Assembly: GCA_963747765.1 (NCBI GenBank)
Contig: CAVVGH010000005.1
Coordinates: 496,001-560,000, forward strand
Direction: 5' to 3'
Source of the DNA: VRUE01 sp963747765
Lineage (GTDB): Bacteria > Actinomycetota > Thermoleophilia > Solirubrobacterales > 70-9
Length of the DNA stretch: 64,000 nucleotides
Every line of letters starts with the position of its first letter. Within the stretch, counting starts at the first letter, position 1. Made by a program: the position numbers and the translations under genes. Under the pieces are notes generated by a model. That model searched no databases. It was given only the letters and a program-made list of their open reading frames with translations, and was not told where the DNA came from. This document shows positions 7,598 to 16,151 of the stretch, one piece after another.

Positions 7598-8984
7598 GCC
7601 AGGGTTCGTACCACTGGCAGAGGCCGCGGGTGAGGTTCTCGGCCTCCTCCGGCCCCCAGGTACCCGGTCGATAGGGGTGGACCGGACCCGGCTCGTCGAG
7701 CAGGGGCTGGACGATCCGCCAGGTCTCCTCGACTGCGTCCTCGCGGGTGAAGAGCTCGCGGCGACCGGCCAGTGCGTCGCCGAGCAGTCGCTCGTAGGGC
7801 TCGGGGTCCTCGCCCGGGACCTTCTCGAAGAACACCTCGAGGTCGGCCGGCTCGAAGGCCTCCTCGCCAGCCCGCTTCGCATAGAGGCGGGTGCGGGCAC
7901 CAGGCTGCGGCTCGATCCGCACCGTCATCTGGTTCGGTTCGGGGGTCCTGCCGGTCCCGATGCCAAGCCGCGGCGGCCGCTTGAAAACGACGTTGATCTC
8001 GCTCGCCTTGGCCGGCAGGTTCTTGCCCGCTCGGATGAAGAAGGGAACGCCGCTCCAGCGCCAGTTGTCGATCGCCAGCTCGACCGCTGCGTATGTCTCG
8101 GTGGCCGAGTCCGGTGCGACGTCCTTCACGTCGTGGAAGCCGTCGTACTGGCCGCGCACGTAGCGCTTGGGGTCGGCGTCCCGCACGGCGCGGAAGAGCT
8201 CCACCTTCTTGTCGCGGATCGCGTCGGGCTGGTTCCCGGCCGGCGGCTCCATCGCAACCAGCGAGAGCACCTGCAGGGCATGGTTCTGGATCACGTCGCG
8301 CATCGCGCCGACGGCGTCGTAGAAGCGCCCCCGGTCCTCCACCCCGAAATCCTCGGCGAGCGTCACCTGAACATGGGCGACGTGCTCGCGGTTCCAGACG
8401 GGCTCCAGTATGGAGTTGGCGAAGCGCAGGTAGGCGATGTCCATCACCGGCTCCTTGCCGAGGTAGTGGTCGATCCTCAGGATCTGCTCCTCGGCGAGGA
8501 TTTCGTGCAGCTCGGCATTGAGCGCGCGGGCGGATTCGAGGTCGTGCCCAAAGGGCTTCTCGATCACCACGTGAGCCTTCTCCGTCAGCCCGGCCCTGCC
8601 GAGTCCCTCCACGACGGTTGCGAAGAGGACGGGAGGGACCTCCAGGTAGAAGACCGGGTGCGCCGCATCGCCGATCGCCCTCCCGACCCGCTCGAACGTG
8701 GCCGCGTCCGCGTAGTCGCCCTGCACGTATGAAAGGCGCGCCGCGAGGCGGTCGAAGACATCCTCGTCGGGGCTGCCGACCGTGGCGCCGATCGCGTCGT
8801 GGGCATGCTGGCGCAACCGGGCGTCGTCCCAGTCGTCGATCGCGACGCCGACGATCGGGCAGTCGAGCTTGCCGCGCGCCTCCAGTCGGTAGAGCGCTCG
8901 GAACGTCATTTTCTTCGCCAAGTCGCCGCTGATCCCGAAGATCGTCAGCACGTCGGCCGTGGCGCCGTCGTTCCGCTTCACCAT
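7590..8984 (-). CDS. zwf: Glucose-6-phosphate 1-dehydrogenase
   Basis: This 464-residue enzyme oxidises glucose 6-phosphate to 6-phosphogluconolactone, the first step of the oxidative pentose phosphate pathway. The N-terminal Rossmann loop is GISGDLAKK (17-25), EKPFG is at 142-146, and the active-site signature RIDHYLGK is at 170-177. Length is normal for the family. It is transcribed away from gnd with 81 bp between the two starts, so they may share a divergent promoter. OpcA is not encoded next to it. Confidence 0.95.
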   Translation of the reverse strand: MVKRNDGATADVLTIFGISGDLAKKMTFRALYRLEARGKLDCPIVGVAIDDWDDARLRQHAHDAIGATVGSPDEDVFDRLAARLSYVQGDYADAATFERVGRAIGDAAHPVFYLEVPPVLFATVVEGLGRAGLTEKAHVVIEKPFGHDLESARALNAELHEILAEEQILRIDHYLGKEPVMDIAYLRFANSILEPVWNREHVAHVQVTLAEDFGVEDRGRFYDAVGAMRDVIQNHALQVLSLVAMEPPAGNQPDAIRDKKVELFRAVRDADPKRYVRGQYDGFHDVKDVAPDSATETYAAVELAIDNWRWSGVPFFIRAGKNLPAKASEINVVFKRPPRLGIGTGRTPEPNQMTVRIEPQPGARTRLYAKRAGEEAFEPADLEVFFEKVPGEDPEPYERLLGDALAGRRELFTREDAVEETWRIVQPLLDEPGPVHPYRPGTWGPEEAENLTRGLCQWYEPWLS

Positions 8985-9065
8985 CGGTTGCCAGGCTATC
9001 CGAGGCAGTTTCGTCGCGTAGGGTTAGCGCGTGAATCCGAAGACCTCTCCGGAAGGGAGACGCTG

Positions 9066-10082
9066 ATGGAGCTGGGAATCGTCGGCCTTGGCCGGATGGG
9101 AGCCAATATGGCCCGGCGCCTGATGCGCGACGGCCACCGCTGCGTCGTCTTCGACGTCAATCCAGACGTCGTCTCGGGGCTGGCGGCCGAGGGCGCCGAC
9201 GGTGCCTCCTCGCTGCAGGAGCTGGCCTCGAAGTTGAGCGCGCCGCGGGGCGTGTGGGTGATGGTTCCGTCCGGCGAGATCACCGAGAAGACAGTCCAAG
9301 ACGTCGCCGCGGTGCTCGATCCGGGCGACGCGATCATCGACGGCGGCAACTCCTACTACCGCGACGACATCCGCCGCGCCGCGGCGCTTCGCGAGCAGGG
9401 GATCGACTTCGTCGACTGCGGCACGAGCGGCGGCGTGTTCGGCCTCGAGCGTGGCTACTGCCTGATGATCGGTGGGCCCGACGAGGCGGTGCGGCGGCTC
9501 GACCCGATCTTCGCCACGCTGGCACCGGGGGTGGAGTCCGCGGAGCGCACCCCGGGCCGCTCGGGCGACTCGTCCCCGTCGGAGAACGGCTACCTGCACT
9601 GCGGTCCGAACGGCGCCGGCCACTTCGTGAAGATGGTCCACAACGGGATCGAGTACGGGGTGATGGCCGCCTACGCCGAGGGGCTGAACATCCTGCGCAA
9701 CGCGGATGCCGGCAAGGCGACGCGGGAGGCCGACGCGGAGACAGCGCCCCTCGAGCAGCCCGAGTACTACCAGTACGACATCGATATTCCGGAGGTCGCG
9801 GAGGTGTGGCGGCGCGGCAGCGTGATCGGCTCCTGGCTGCTCGACCTGACCGCTGCCGCGCTGCAGGAATCCCCCGACCTCTCCGATTTCGCAGGGCGGG
9901 TCTCGGACTCCGGCGAGGGTCGCTGGACCTCGATCGCGGCAATCGACGAGGGCGTGCCCGCGCCGGTCCTCACGACGGCGCTGTACGAGCGATTCTTCTC
10001 ACGGGGGCTCGACGACTTCGGCGACAAGGTGCTGTCGGCGATGCGCAAGCAGTTCGGCGGTCACGACGAGAAGAAGACCTGA
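9066..10082 (+). CDS. gnd: 6-phosphogluconate dehydrogenase, decarboxylating (short type)
   Basis: The ATG at 9066 is preceded by GGAAGGGAG, so it is preferred over upstream in-frame codons antisense to zwf. The 338-residue product has the N-terminal GLGRMG dinucleotide loop (residues 7-12), the substrate-region DGGNSYYRDD and the catalytic CGTSGG and HNGIEYG segments. At 338 rather than ~470 residues it belongs to the short GndA/YqeC-like class, which usually prefers NAD. It converts 6-phosphogluconate to ribulose 5-phosphate and CO2. pgl follows 21 bp downstream. Confidence 0.93.
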   Translation: MELGIVGLGRMGANMARRLMRDGHRCVVFDVNPDVVSGLAAEGADGASSLQELASKLSAPRGVWVMVPSGEITEKTVQDVAAVLDPGDAIIDGGNSYYRDDIRRAAALREQGIDFVDCGTSGGVFGLERGYCLMIGGPDEAVRRLDPIFATLAPGVESAERTPGRSGDSSPSENGYLHCGPNGAGHFVKMVHNGIEYGVMAAYAEGLNILRNADAGKATREADAETAPLEQPEYYQYDIDIPEVAEVWRRGSVIGSWLLDLTAAALQESPDLSDFAGRVSDSGEGRWTSIAAIDEGVPAPVLTTALYERFFSRGLDDFGDKVLSAMRKQFGGHDEKKT

Positions 10083-10103
10083 GGCGAGCGAGGCGGCCGG
10101 TCG

Positions 10104-10784
10104 ATGGCGATCCAGACCGAGGCCCTTCCCGACGCCGACGCCGCTTCGCAGCGCGGCGCCGAGCTGATCGCGGCGGCTGGGCGCGAGGCGGTCGAGGCGC
10201 GAGGCGAGTTCTCGCTGGCGCTGAGCGGCGGCAAAACGCCCTGGCGGATGATCGCGCTGCTCGGCGACCTCCCCGAGATGCCCTGGGGGCAGACGCAGAT
10301 CTTCCAGGTCGACGAGCGAGTTGCCCCGCCGGGGGACAGGGACCGCAACCTGACCCACCTGATCGCGATGCTCTCGATCTCCCACCAGCCCGCCGTCAGG
10401 CCGATGCCCGTCACCAGCCGCAACCTCGATGCAGCGGCGGCCGAGTACGAAGCGCAGCTGCCGAAGCGGCTCGACTTCGTCCACCTCGGCATCGGCCCCG
10501 ACGGCCACACGGCGTCGCTCGTCCCCGGTGACCCGGTTCTCGAGGTGAGCGACCGGCGCGTCGCGATGACGTCCGGCGAGTACCAGGGTCACCGCCGCAT
10601 GACCCTCACCTATCCGGAGCTTGGCGCGGCGCGTCGAATCCTCTGGCTGGTGATCGGCGAGGCCGGGCGCGAGCCGCTCGCCAGGCTGCTCGCCGGCGAC
10701 ACCTCGATCCCCGCCGGCCGGGTCGAGAACGAGGCGATGACGGTCGTCGCCGACGAGACCGCCGCCGGAAGGCCGGCGGGCTGA
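10104..10784 (+). CDS. pgl: 6-phosphogluconolactonase
   Basis: This 226-residue protein has the glucosamine-6-phosphate isomerase/lactonase fold. It shows LALSGGKTPWRMIALL (sugar-phosphate loop), QIFQVDERVAPPGDRDRN and FVHLGIGPDGHTASLVPGD, the last being the diagnostic Pgl signature. It hydrolyses the lactone made by Zwf. It lies 21 bp after gnd on the same strand and is likely cotranscribed, completing the oxidative branch. Confidence 0.93.
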   Translation: MAIQTEALPDADAASQRGAELIAAAGREAVEARGEFSLALSGGKTPWRMIALLGDLPEMPWGQTQIFQVDERVAPPGDRDRNLTHLIAMLSISHQPAVRPMPVTSRNLDAAAAEYEAQLPKRLDFVHLGIGPDGHTASLVPGDPVLEVSDRRVAMTSGEYQGHRRMTLTYPELGAARRILWLVIGEAGREPLARLLAGDTSIPAGRVENEAMTVVADETAAGRPAG

Positions 10785-10894
10785 GCGGCGCCCGGCCGCG
10801 GTTCGCGAGCGCGACCGCCGCTTCGGCGACGACAGCCACAGGTTGGCGCGGAGGGACCGAGCAACGCGATCGATGTCCTGAAGACGAGATTTTC

Positions 10895-10912
10895 GTTAGC
10901 GAATTCGCTAAC
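10895..10912. promoter_or_regulatory. Perfect 18-bp palindrome before the XRE/nucleotidyltransferase pair
   Basis: GTTAGCGAATTCGCTAAC is a perfect palindrome ending 10 bases before the start codon at 10923. Its position within the probable promoter and the adjacent XRE-type regulator make it a good candidate for the autorepression operator of the gene pair. Confidence 0.65.
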
Positions 10913-10922
10913 ATAGTGAGCT

Positions 10923-11240
10923 ATGACGATCGTTGGTGAGGTTGTCAAGCGCAGCGGTCTCAGTCAGGCCGAGCTGGCGCGGCGAGCGGGCATGCCGCGT
11001 TCGGTCGTGAACGCCTATGTGCGCGGCAAGCGCGAGCCGGGCACCAACGCGCTTCAGCGGCTCGCCGCCGCCGCCGGCCTCAGCCTTCAGCTGGCGCCCC
11101 GCAGGCCACCGGTCGACGTTGCCCGGGCGAGCAAGATTCTCGTTCAGGTTCTCGAGCTTGCCGAGGCGCTCCCATTTCGCCCGCGTCCCGAGCTCGGCTA
11201 CCCGCGACTTGCCGATCGGATCGCAAGGCCGTCCGCATGA
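10923..11240 (+). CDS. XRE-family helix-turn-helix protein (likely antitoxin)
   Basis: This 105-residue protein has a clear XRE/Cro HTH at residues ~12-50: GLSQAELARRAGMPRSVVNAYVRGKREPG followed by ALQRLAAAAGL. The C-terminal third is proline- and arginine-rich. It overlaps the next gene by 4 bases (ATGA), which implies coupled translation. A perfect palindrome lies just upstream. The pairing of a small DNA-binding protein with a nucleotidyltransferase resembles type IV AbiE-like toxin-antitoxin modules, with this protein as antitoxin or repressor. Confidence 0.8.
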   Translation: MTIVGEVVKRSGLSQAELARRAGMPRSVVNAYVRGKREPGTNALQRLAAAAGLSLQLAPRRPPVDVARASKILVQVLELAEALPFRPRPELGYPRLADRIARPSA

Positions 11241-11770
11241 GCGAGTTGATCGACAAACTGTTCACGATCCACGAATCCCTGACCGAAGCGGGTCTTGCCC
11301 ATGCGTTCGGCGGAGCAATCGCCCTTGCCTACTGCGTCGAGGAGCCTCGCGGAACGCGCGATCTCGACGTCAACATCTTCGTGGACGTGTCTGAGGCCGA
11401 ATCCGCGCTTGGCTCGTTGCCGGCGGGAGTACGGGTGAGGAAAAGGGACATCGCGAAGGTGAAGCGAGACGGACAGGCGAGGCTCGACTGGGACGGAACC
11501 CCGATTGACGTGTTTCTCAACAACGTTCCCCTGCACGAGGCGGTCGCCTCGTCGGTGATCTGGGTTCAGCTCGAGGGTCGGGACGTGCCGGTGCTTGACT
11601 GCGCCTCGCTCGCCATCTTCAAGGCCTTCTTCGACCGAACGAAGGACTGGGCGGACATCGAGGCGATCTCTGCTGCGACTCCTGAGGACATCGAAAATGC
11701 GGCGAGTACGATCGCCGATCTCGTCGGCGAGGACGATCCAGCGGTCGAGAAGTTGAGAAAGCTGATCTAG
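11237..11770 (+). CDS. Nucleotidyltransferase-fold protein, AbiEii/MNT-like (likely toxin)
   Basis: This 177-residue protein has the minimal nucleotidyltransferase signature FGGAIALAYC (24-33) followed by RGTRDLDVNIFVD (38-50), where the two aspartates would bind metal. RLDWDGTPIDVFLN could supply the third carboxylate. The closest named groups are AbiEii and DUF6036-like nucleotidyltransferases. Translation is coupled to the XRE gene. It sits inside the pentose phosphate cluster between pgl and rpiA, and its stop codon overlaps the convergent rpiA stop, so it was probably a later insertion there. Toxin activity is inferred. Confidence 0.75.
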   Translation: MSELIDKLFTIHESLTEAGLAHAFGGAIALAYCVEEPRGTRDLDVNIFVDVSEAESALGSLPAGVRVRKRDIAKVKRDGQARLDWDGTPIDVFLNNVPLHEAVASSVIWVQLEGRDVPVLDCASLAIFKAFFDRTKDWADIEAISAATPEDIENAASTIADLVGEDDPAVEKLRKLI

Positions 11771-12414
11771 CCCAGCGTCAGGCGCTCCACGGCGTCTCCT
11801 CTTCCCACCAGAACCTCGCTCACCAGATTCGGGGGGAAGAGGCCGTGAGCGGCGACGCCGGGATCCGCCTCGAGGCGGGCGGCGAGCGCGGCTGGGTCGC
11901 CGACCTCGCCGCGGTAGTCGGCGATCACACCGTCGTCGGGGCTGCGCGGGGCATTGCGCAGCTCGACCTCGGGGCCGAGCCGGGCGAGCGTCGAGCGCAG
12001 GCCGAAGGCGAACAGCTCGAGCGGAACCGGCGGGGTGAGCATGTCGACCGGCTTGCTGGAGTCGGAGATGACGACGAAGCGCTCGGCCGCTGCGGCGACG
12101 ACCTTCTCGCGCAGATGCGCGCCGCCGCCGCCCTTGATCAGCCAGCCGTCGGGGGTCACCTGGTCGGTGCCGTCGATCGCTATGTCGAGCCGCTCCAGCT
12201 CGCTGAACTCCTCGACCGAGATGCCCAGCTCGCGCGCCTGTTCCTCGGTGGCGACGGAGGTGGCGACGCAGCGGATGCCGCCGAGCCCGCGCCGCGCGAT
12301 CGCCGGCAGCAGGTGGGCGACGGTGGACCCGGTGCCGAGGCCGACGGTCATCCCGTCCTCGACAAGCTCCGCCGCCGCCTCCGCAGCGATGCGCTTCTCG
12401 TCGTCAGCCCTCAC
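11767..12414 (-). CDS. rpiA: Ribose-5-phosphate isomerase A
   Basis: This 215-residue enzyme interconverts ribose 5-phosphate and ribulose 5-phosphate. The family landmarks are present: GLGTGSTVAHLL, DIAIDGTDQV, LIKGGGGAHLREKVVA, and VISDSSKPVDML. Length is normal. It is convergent with the nucleotidyltransferase gene (overlap of 4 bases) and divergent from tkt across a repeat-filled 500-bp gap. Confidence 0.95.
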   Translation of the reverse strand: MRADDEKRIAAEAAAELVEDGMTVGLGTGSTVAHLLPAIARRGLGGIRCVATSVATEEQARELGISVEEFSELERLDIAIDGTDQVTPDGWLIKGGGGAHLREKVVAAAAERFVVISDSSKPVDMLTPPVPLELFAFGLRSTLARLGPEVELRNAPRSPDDGVIADYRGEVGDPAALAARLEADPGVAAHGLFPPNLVSEVLVGRGDAVERLTLG

Positions 12415-12499
12415 GGCGCCGCACTCTATCCCGGCCAGTGGCTCGCAGGGCAGGCCGCGCCCGTGCCCTCGCAGTGGTGCGTTCGCCCCGGCCCGGCGA

Positions 12500-12640
12500 T
12501 CGGCGGAATTCCGGGACGCGGCGTTCGAAATGGGGCTGGGGACCCGAAAAGAGCATCTCGCCGATTGACGAGAGAGACAGTGCCTTTCCGTTTGCCCTCC
12601 TCACATGTAGGTCGGAGCGCAAACGGGGGGCGCCGGCGAG
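12500..12640. repeat. Interspersed palindromic repeat family A, copy 1 (degenerate)
   Basis: This copy contains the lead segment GACCCGAAAAGAGCATCTCG and an imperfect hairpin with arms CCGTTTGCCCTCC and GGAGCGCAAACGG around a 13-nt loop (TCACATGTAGGTC). The lead segment, hairpin and loop length match the copies near 28.06 kb and 56.95 kb. It lies in the rpiA-tkt gap, away from coding sequence. Confidence 0.75.
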
Positions 12641-12662
12641 GGCCCGGGGAGCGAGGGCCTTC

Positions 12663-12711
12663 AGTCAGCATGGACGCCGAGGCGGGCTGGCCCTCGGCGT
12701 CCATGCTGACT
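12663..12711. repeat. 49-bp hairpin with perfect 20-bp arms
   Basis: The arms AGTCAGCATGGACGCCGAGG (12663-12682) and its exact reverse complement (12692-12711) enclose a 9-base loop. No T-run follows, and the hairpin sits between two divergently transcribed genes, so a terminator is unlikely. No second copy is visible in the window. Confidence 0.9.
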
Positions 12712-12715
12712 AATT

Positions 12716-12830
12716 CCAGCGCCGGGCGATCTTTGGGCCATATGCGACGATTTATCGCCCTGCGTGGAGAAGTTCGGGGGAACTCCCAGCGCCGGGCGAT
12801 CTTTGGGCCATATGCGACCATTTCTCGCCC
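12716..12830. repeat. Two direct 45-bp copies of repeat family C
   Basis: Near-identical units at 12716-12760 and 12786-12830 share CGCCGGGCGATCTTTGGGCC and ATATGCGAC, with ends GGGCGAT/ATCGCCC that can pair. The period is 70 bp. Related sequence occurs on the other strand near 26.79 kb and 27.03 kb. It fills the region before the tkt promoter. Confidence 0.8.
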
Positions 12831-12913
12831 GGGGCTGCGAACCCCACCGAGATACGTCCTGAGGGGGAGCTGGTCTGGCCGCGGTCGGGACTCGGTAGGG
12901 TCGAGGGGACGCA

Positions 12914-15025
12914 ATGGTGTCCGACGGGACCACAGCGCGCAGCGAGCAGGCGGACCTCGACCGGCTCTGCATCGACACCATCCGCACCCTGTCGATCGAC
13001 GCGATCCAGAAGGCCGAATCCGGGCACCCGGGCACGCCGATGGCGATGGCGCCCGTTGCCTACACGCTCTGGCAGCACTTCCTGCGCTTTGATCCCGCTG
13101 ACCCGATCTGGCCCAACCGCGACCGCTTCGTCCTCTCCGCCGGCCACGCCTCGATGTTGCTCTACTCGCTGCTCTTCCTGGCGGACGTGCAGGCGGTGGA
13201 AGCCGACTACGAGGTTGTCGGCAGGCCCTCGGTCAGCCTCGACGACATCAAGCGCTTCCGCCAGCTCGACTCGCGCACGCCGGGCCACCCCGAGTACCGC
13301 TGGACCTCGGGCGTGGAGTCGACGACCGGCCCGCTCGGCCAGGGCATCGCGACCTCGGTCGGGATGGCGATTGCCTCCAAGTGGCAGGCCGCCCATTACA
13401 ACCGGCCCGGCTTCGAGCTGTTCGACTTCGACGTCTACGCGATCGCCGGCGACGGCTGCCTGATGGAGGGGGTCTCCAACGAAGCCGCCTCGATCGCCGG
13501 CCACCTGGAGCTCGACAACCTCTGCTGGGTCTACGACAACAACCACATCACGATCGACGGCAAAACGGCGATCGCCTACGGAGACGACGCGGCGGCGCGC
13601 TTCATGGGCTACGGCTGGAACGTGACCCGGGTCGGCGACGCCAACGACACCGAGCTGCTGGCCAGAGCGTTCGAGGAGTTCAGGAGCGAGCGGGACCGTC
13701 CGACGCTGATCATCGTCGACAGCCACATCGGCTACGGCTCGCCCCACAAGCAGGACACCGCGGCAGTGCACGGCTCCCCGCTCGGGCCGGAGGAGGTGCG
13801 GGAGACGAAGCGCGCTTACGGCTGGCCCGAGGACGCCGAATTCCTCGTCCCCGACGGGGTCAAGGAGCAGTTCGCCGCGGGGCTCGGCCGGCGCGGCGCC
13901 GAGCTGCGCCGCGAATGGGAGGCGAGGCTCGCGGACTACGCGGGGGAGCAGCCCAAGCTGGCCGCCGAGATCGAGGCGACCCAGAAGCGCGAGCTGCCCG
14001 ACGGGTGGGACGCAGGCATCCCCAGCTTCGAGCCCGACGAGAAGGGGCTGGCAACGCGCAAGGCCTCCAACCAGGTGGAGAACGCGATCGCGAAGCGACT
14101 GCCCTGGCTGCTCGCCGGCTCCGCCGACCTCACCGACTCCACCTCGGTGCGGCTCGACTTCGAGGGGGCCGAGGACTTTGAGCCGGGCGCCTACCGGGGC
14201 CGCCAGTTCCACTTCGGCGTCCGCGAGCACGAGGCGGCGGCGATCTCCAACGGCCTCTCGCTCGCCAAGCTGCGGCCGCTGTGGTCCACCTACCTGACCT
14301 TCTCGGACTACGCGCGGCCGGCGATCCGCCTCTCGGCGCTGATGGAGTTGCCGGTGATCCATGTCTTCACCCACGATTCGATCGGCCTGGGAGAGGACGG
14401 TCCGACGCACCAGCCGGTCGAGCAGCTCGCTTCGCTGCGGGCGATTCCCGGGCTCGACGTGATCCGCCCTGCCGACGCCAACGAGGTCGCCGAGGCGTGG
14501 CGGGTCGCCATCGACCGCACCCACCAGCCGGTCGCCCTGGTCCTGACGCGCCAGAGCGTGCCGATCCTCGACCGCTCCACCTACGCATCCGCGAAGGGGC
14601 TGCAGCGCGGTGGCTACGTCCTGGCCGATCCCGATGGCGGCGAGCCCGAGGTGATCCTGATCGCGACCGGAAGCGAGGTGGCGCTGGCGGTCGCCGCGCA
14701 CGAGGAGCTGAGCGCCGGCGGGATTCGCTCGCGCGTCGTCAGCCTCCCCTGCTGGGAGCTGTTCGACCGCCAGGACGCCGCCTACCGCGAGGAGGTGCTG
14801 CCATCGCAGATCGCCGCCCGGGTCTCGGTCGAGGAGGCTTCGACGATCGGCTGGGACCACTACGTGGGACCCGGCGGGACGCGGATCGGCATGCACACCT
14901 TCGGCACCTCGGCCCCGCTCAAGGACGTCCAGACGAAGTTCGGATTTACCCCCGACCGGATCGCCGCGGTGGCACGGGAGGCGCTCGACCGCTCCCGGGC
15001 GGAGCCCGCCGCCCGAGGGGCATGA
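12914..15025 (+). CDS. tkt: Transketolase
   Basis: This 703-residue enzyme is thiamine diphosphate-dependent and moves two-carbon units between sugar phosphates. Diagnostic parts are the N-terminal ESGHPGTPMAMAP, the ThDP motif beginning GDGCLMEGVSNEAAS and ending in DNN, the glutamate region FGVREHEAAAISNG and HDSIGLGEDGPTHQPVE. Length is standard. The ATG at 12914 has GAGGGG just upstream. It heads the tkt-tal-pgi group. Confidence 0.97.
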   Translation: MVSDGTTARSEQADLDRLCIDTIRTLSIDAIQKAESGHPGTPMAMAPVAYTLWQHFLRFDPADPIWPNRDRFVLSAGHASMLLYSLLFLADVQAVEADYEVVGRPSVSLDDIKRFRQLDSRTPGHPEYRWTSGVESTTGPLGQGIATSVGMAIASKWQAAHYNRPGFELFDFDVYAIAGDGCLMEGVSNEAASIAGHLELDNLCWVYDNNHITIDGKTAIAYGDDAAARFMGYGWNVTRVGDANDTELLARAFEEFRSERDRPTLIIVDSHIGYGSPHKQDTAAVHGSPLGPEEVRETKRAYGWPEDAEFLVPDGVKEQFAAGLGRRGAELRREWEARLADYAGEQPKLAAEIEATQKRELPDGWDAGIPSFEPDEKGLATRKASNQVENAIAKRLPWLLAGSADLTDSTSVRLDFEGAEDFEPGAYRGRQFHFGVREHEAAAISNGLSLAKLRPLWSTYLTFSDYARPAIRLSALMELPVIHVFTHDSIGLGEDGPTHQPVEQLASLRAIPGLDVIRPADANEVAEAWRVAIDRTHQPVALVLTRQSVPILDRSTYASAKGLQRGGYVLADPDGGEPEVILIATGSEVALAVAAHEELSAGGIRSRVVSLPCWELFDRQDAAYREEVLPSQIAARVSVEEASTIGWDHYVGPGGTRIGMHTFGTSAPLKDVQTKFGFTPDRIAAVAREALDRSRAEPAARGA

Positions 15026-15068
15026 GCCGCGTCTGCGCAAAGACGATCGTCACCCGAAAGGAGGCAGC

Positions 15069-16151
15069 GTGAATCCAACCGAGCAGCTGCACGAGCTGGG
15101 GCAGAGCCTCTGGCTCGACAACATCACCCGCACGATGCTGAGCGACGGGAGCCTCGACCGCTACACGGAGGACCTCTCGATCACCGGCCTGACCTCGAAC
15201 CCGACGATCTTCGACAAGGCGATCTCCGGCGGTGACGCCTACGACGAACAGGTCGCCGGGGCGGCTGCCGACGCCGGCTCCACCGAGGAGCTGTTCTTCG
15301 AGCTGGCGCTCGCCGACCTGCGCGAGGCGGCCGACCTCTTCGCGCCGGTTCACGAGCGCACCGACGGCGTCGACGGCTGGGTCTCGCTCGAGGTCTCGCC
15401 GCTGTTCGCGGACGACACCGGCGCGACGATCGAGCAGGCGACCAGGCTGCACGGCAAAGCGGACCGCGAGAACCTCTTCATCAAGATCCCCGGCACCGCC
15501 GCCGGCCGCGGCGCGATCGAGGAGGCGATCTTCGCCGGCGTGCCCGTCAACGTCACCCTGCTCTTCTCACGTGCGCACTACCGCAACGCCGCCGACGCCT
15601 TCATGCGGGGAGTCGAACGGCGGATCAAGGCCGGGCGGGACCCGGCCGTTGCCTCGGTGGCCTCGATCTTCGTCAGCCGCTGGGACAAGGCCGTGATGGA
15701 CTCGGTGCCCGGCGAGCTGCGCGACAGGCTGGGGATCGCGATCGCCAGGCAGACCTACCGGGCCTACCGGGAGCTGCTGGACTCAGAGCGCTGGCAGCGG
15801 CTCGCCAACGAGGGGGCCCGCCCGCAGCGGCTGCTCTGGGCGAGCACCGGCACCAAGGACCCCGAGGCTTCCGACGTCCTGTACATAGAGGCGCTGGCGG
15901 CGCCCTTCACGGTCAACACGATGCCGGAGGGGACGCTCAAGGACTTCGCGGACCACGGGACCGTGCGCGAGCCGCTGCCCGAGGACGGCGGTGACGCCGA
16001 GGACGTCCTGGCCGCATTCGGAGATGCGGGGGTCGACGTCGAGATGCTTGCCGCCCGCCTCCAGGAGGAGGGCAAGCAGAGCTTCGACGATTCCTGGGCG
16101 GACCTGATGAAGACGATCGAGTCAAAGCGCGAGCGGATCGCGGCCGCATGA
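15069..16151 (+). CDS. tal: Transaldolase
   Basis: This 360-residue enzyme starts at GTG 15069 after an AAAGGAGG ribosome-binding site. It shows SITGLTSNPTIFDKAI near the N-terminus and ENLFIKIPGT, where the lysine forms the Schiff base with the ketose donor. GTKDPEASDVLYIEAL and TVNTMPEGTL are typical of the actinobacterial long transaldolases. It exchanges dihydroxyacetone units between sugar phosphates. Its stop overlaps the pgi start by 4 bases, so tal and pgi are coupled. Confidence 0.96.
   Translation: MNPTEQLHELGQSLWLDNITRTMLSDGSLDRYTEDLSITGLTSNPTIFDKAISGGDAYDEQVAGAAADAGSTEELFFELALADLREAADLFAPVHERTDGVDGWVSLEVSPLFADDTGATIEQATRLHGKADRENLFIKIPGTAAGRGAIEEAIFAGVPVNVTLLFSRAHYRNAADAFMRGVERRIKAGRDPAVASVASIFVSRWDKAVMDSVPGELRDRLGIAIARQTYRAYRELLDSERWQRLANEGARPQRLLWASTGTKDPEASDVLYIEALAAPFTVNTMPEGTLKDFADHGTVREPLPEDGGDAEDVLAAFGDAGVDVEMLAARLQEEGKQSFDDSWADLMKTIESKRERIAAA

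Noticed and set aside
12752..15040. A 762-codon minus-strand open frame
   Set aside because: It is antisense to transketolase with no motif of its own.
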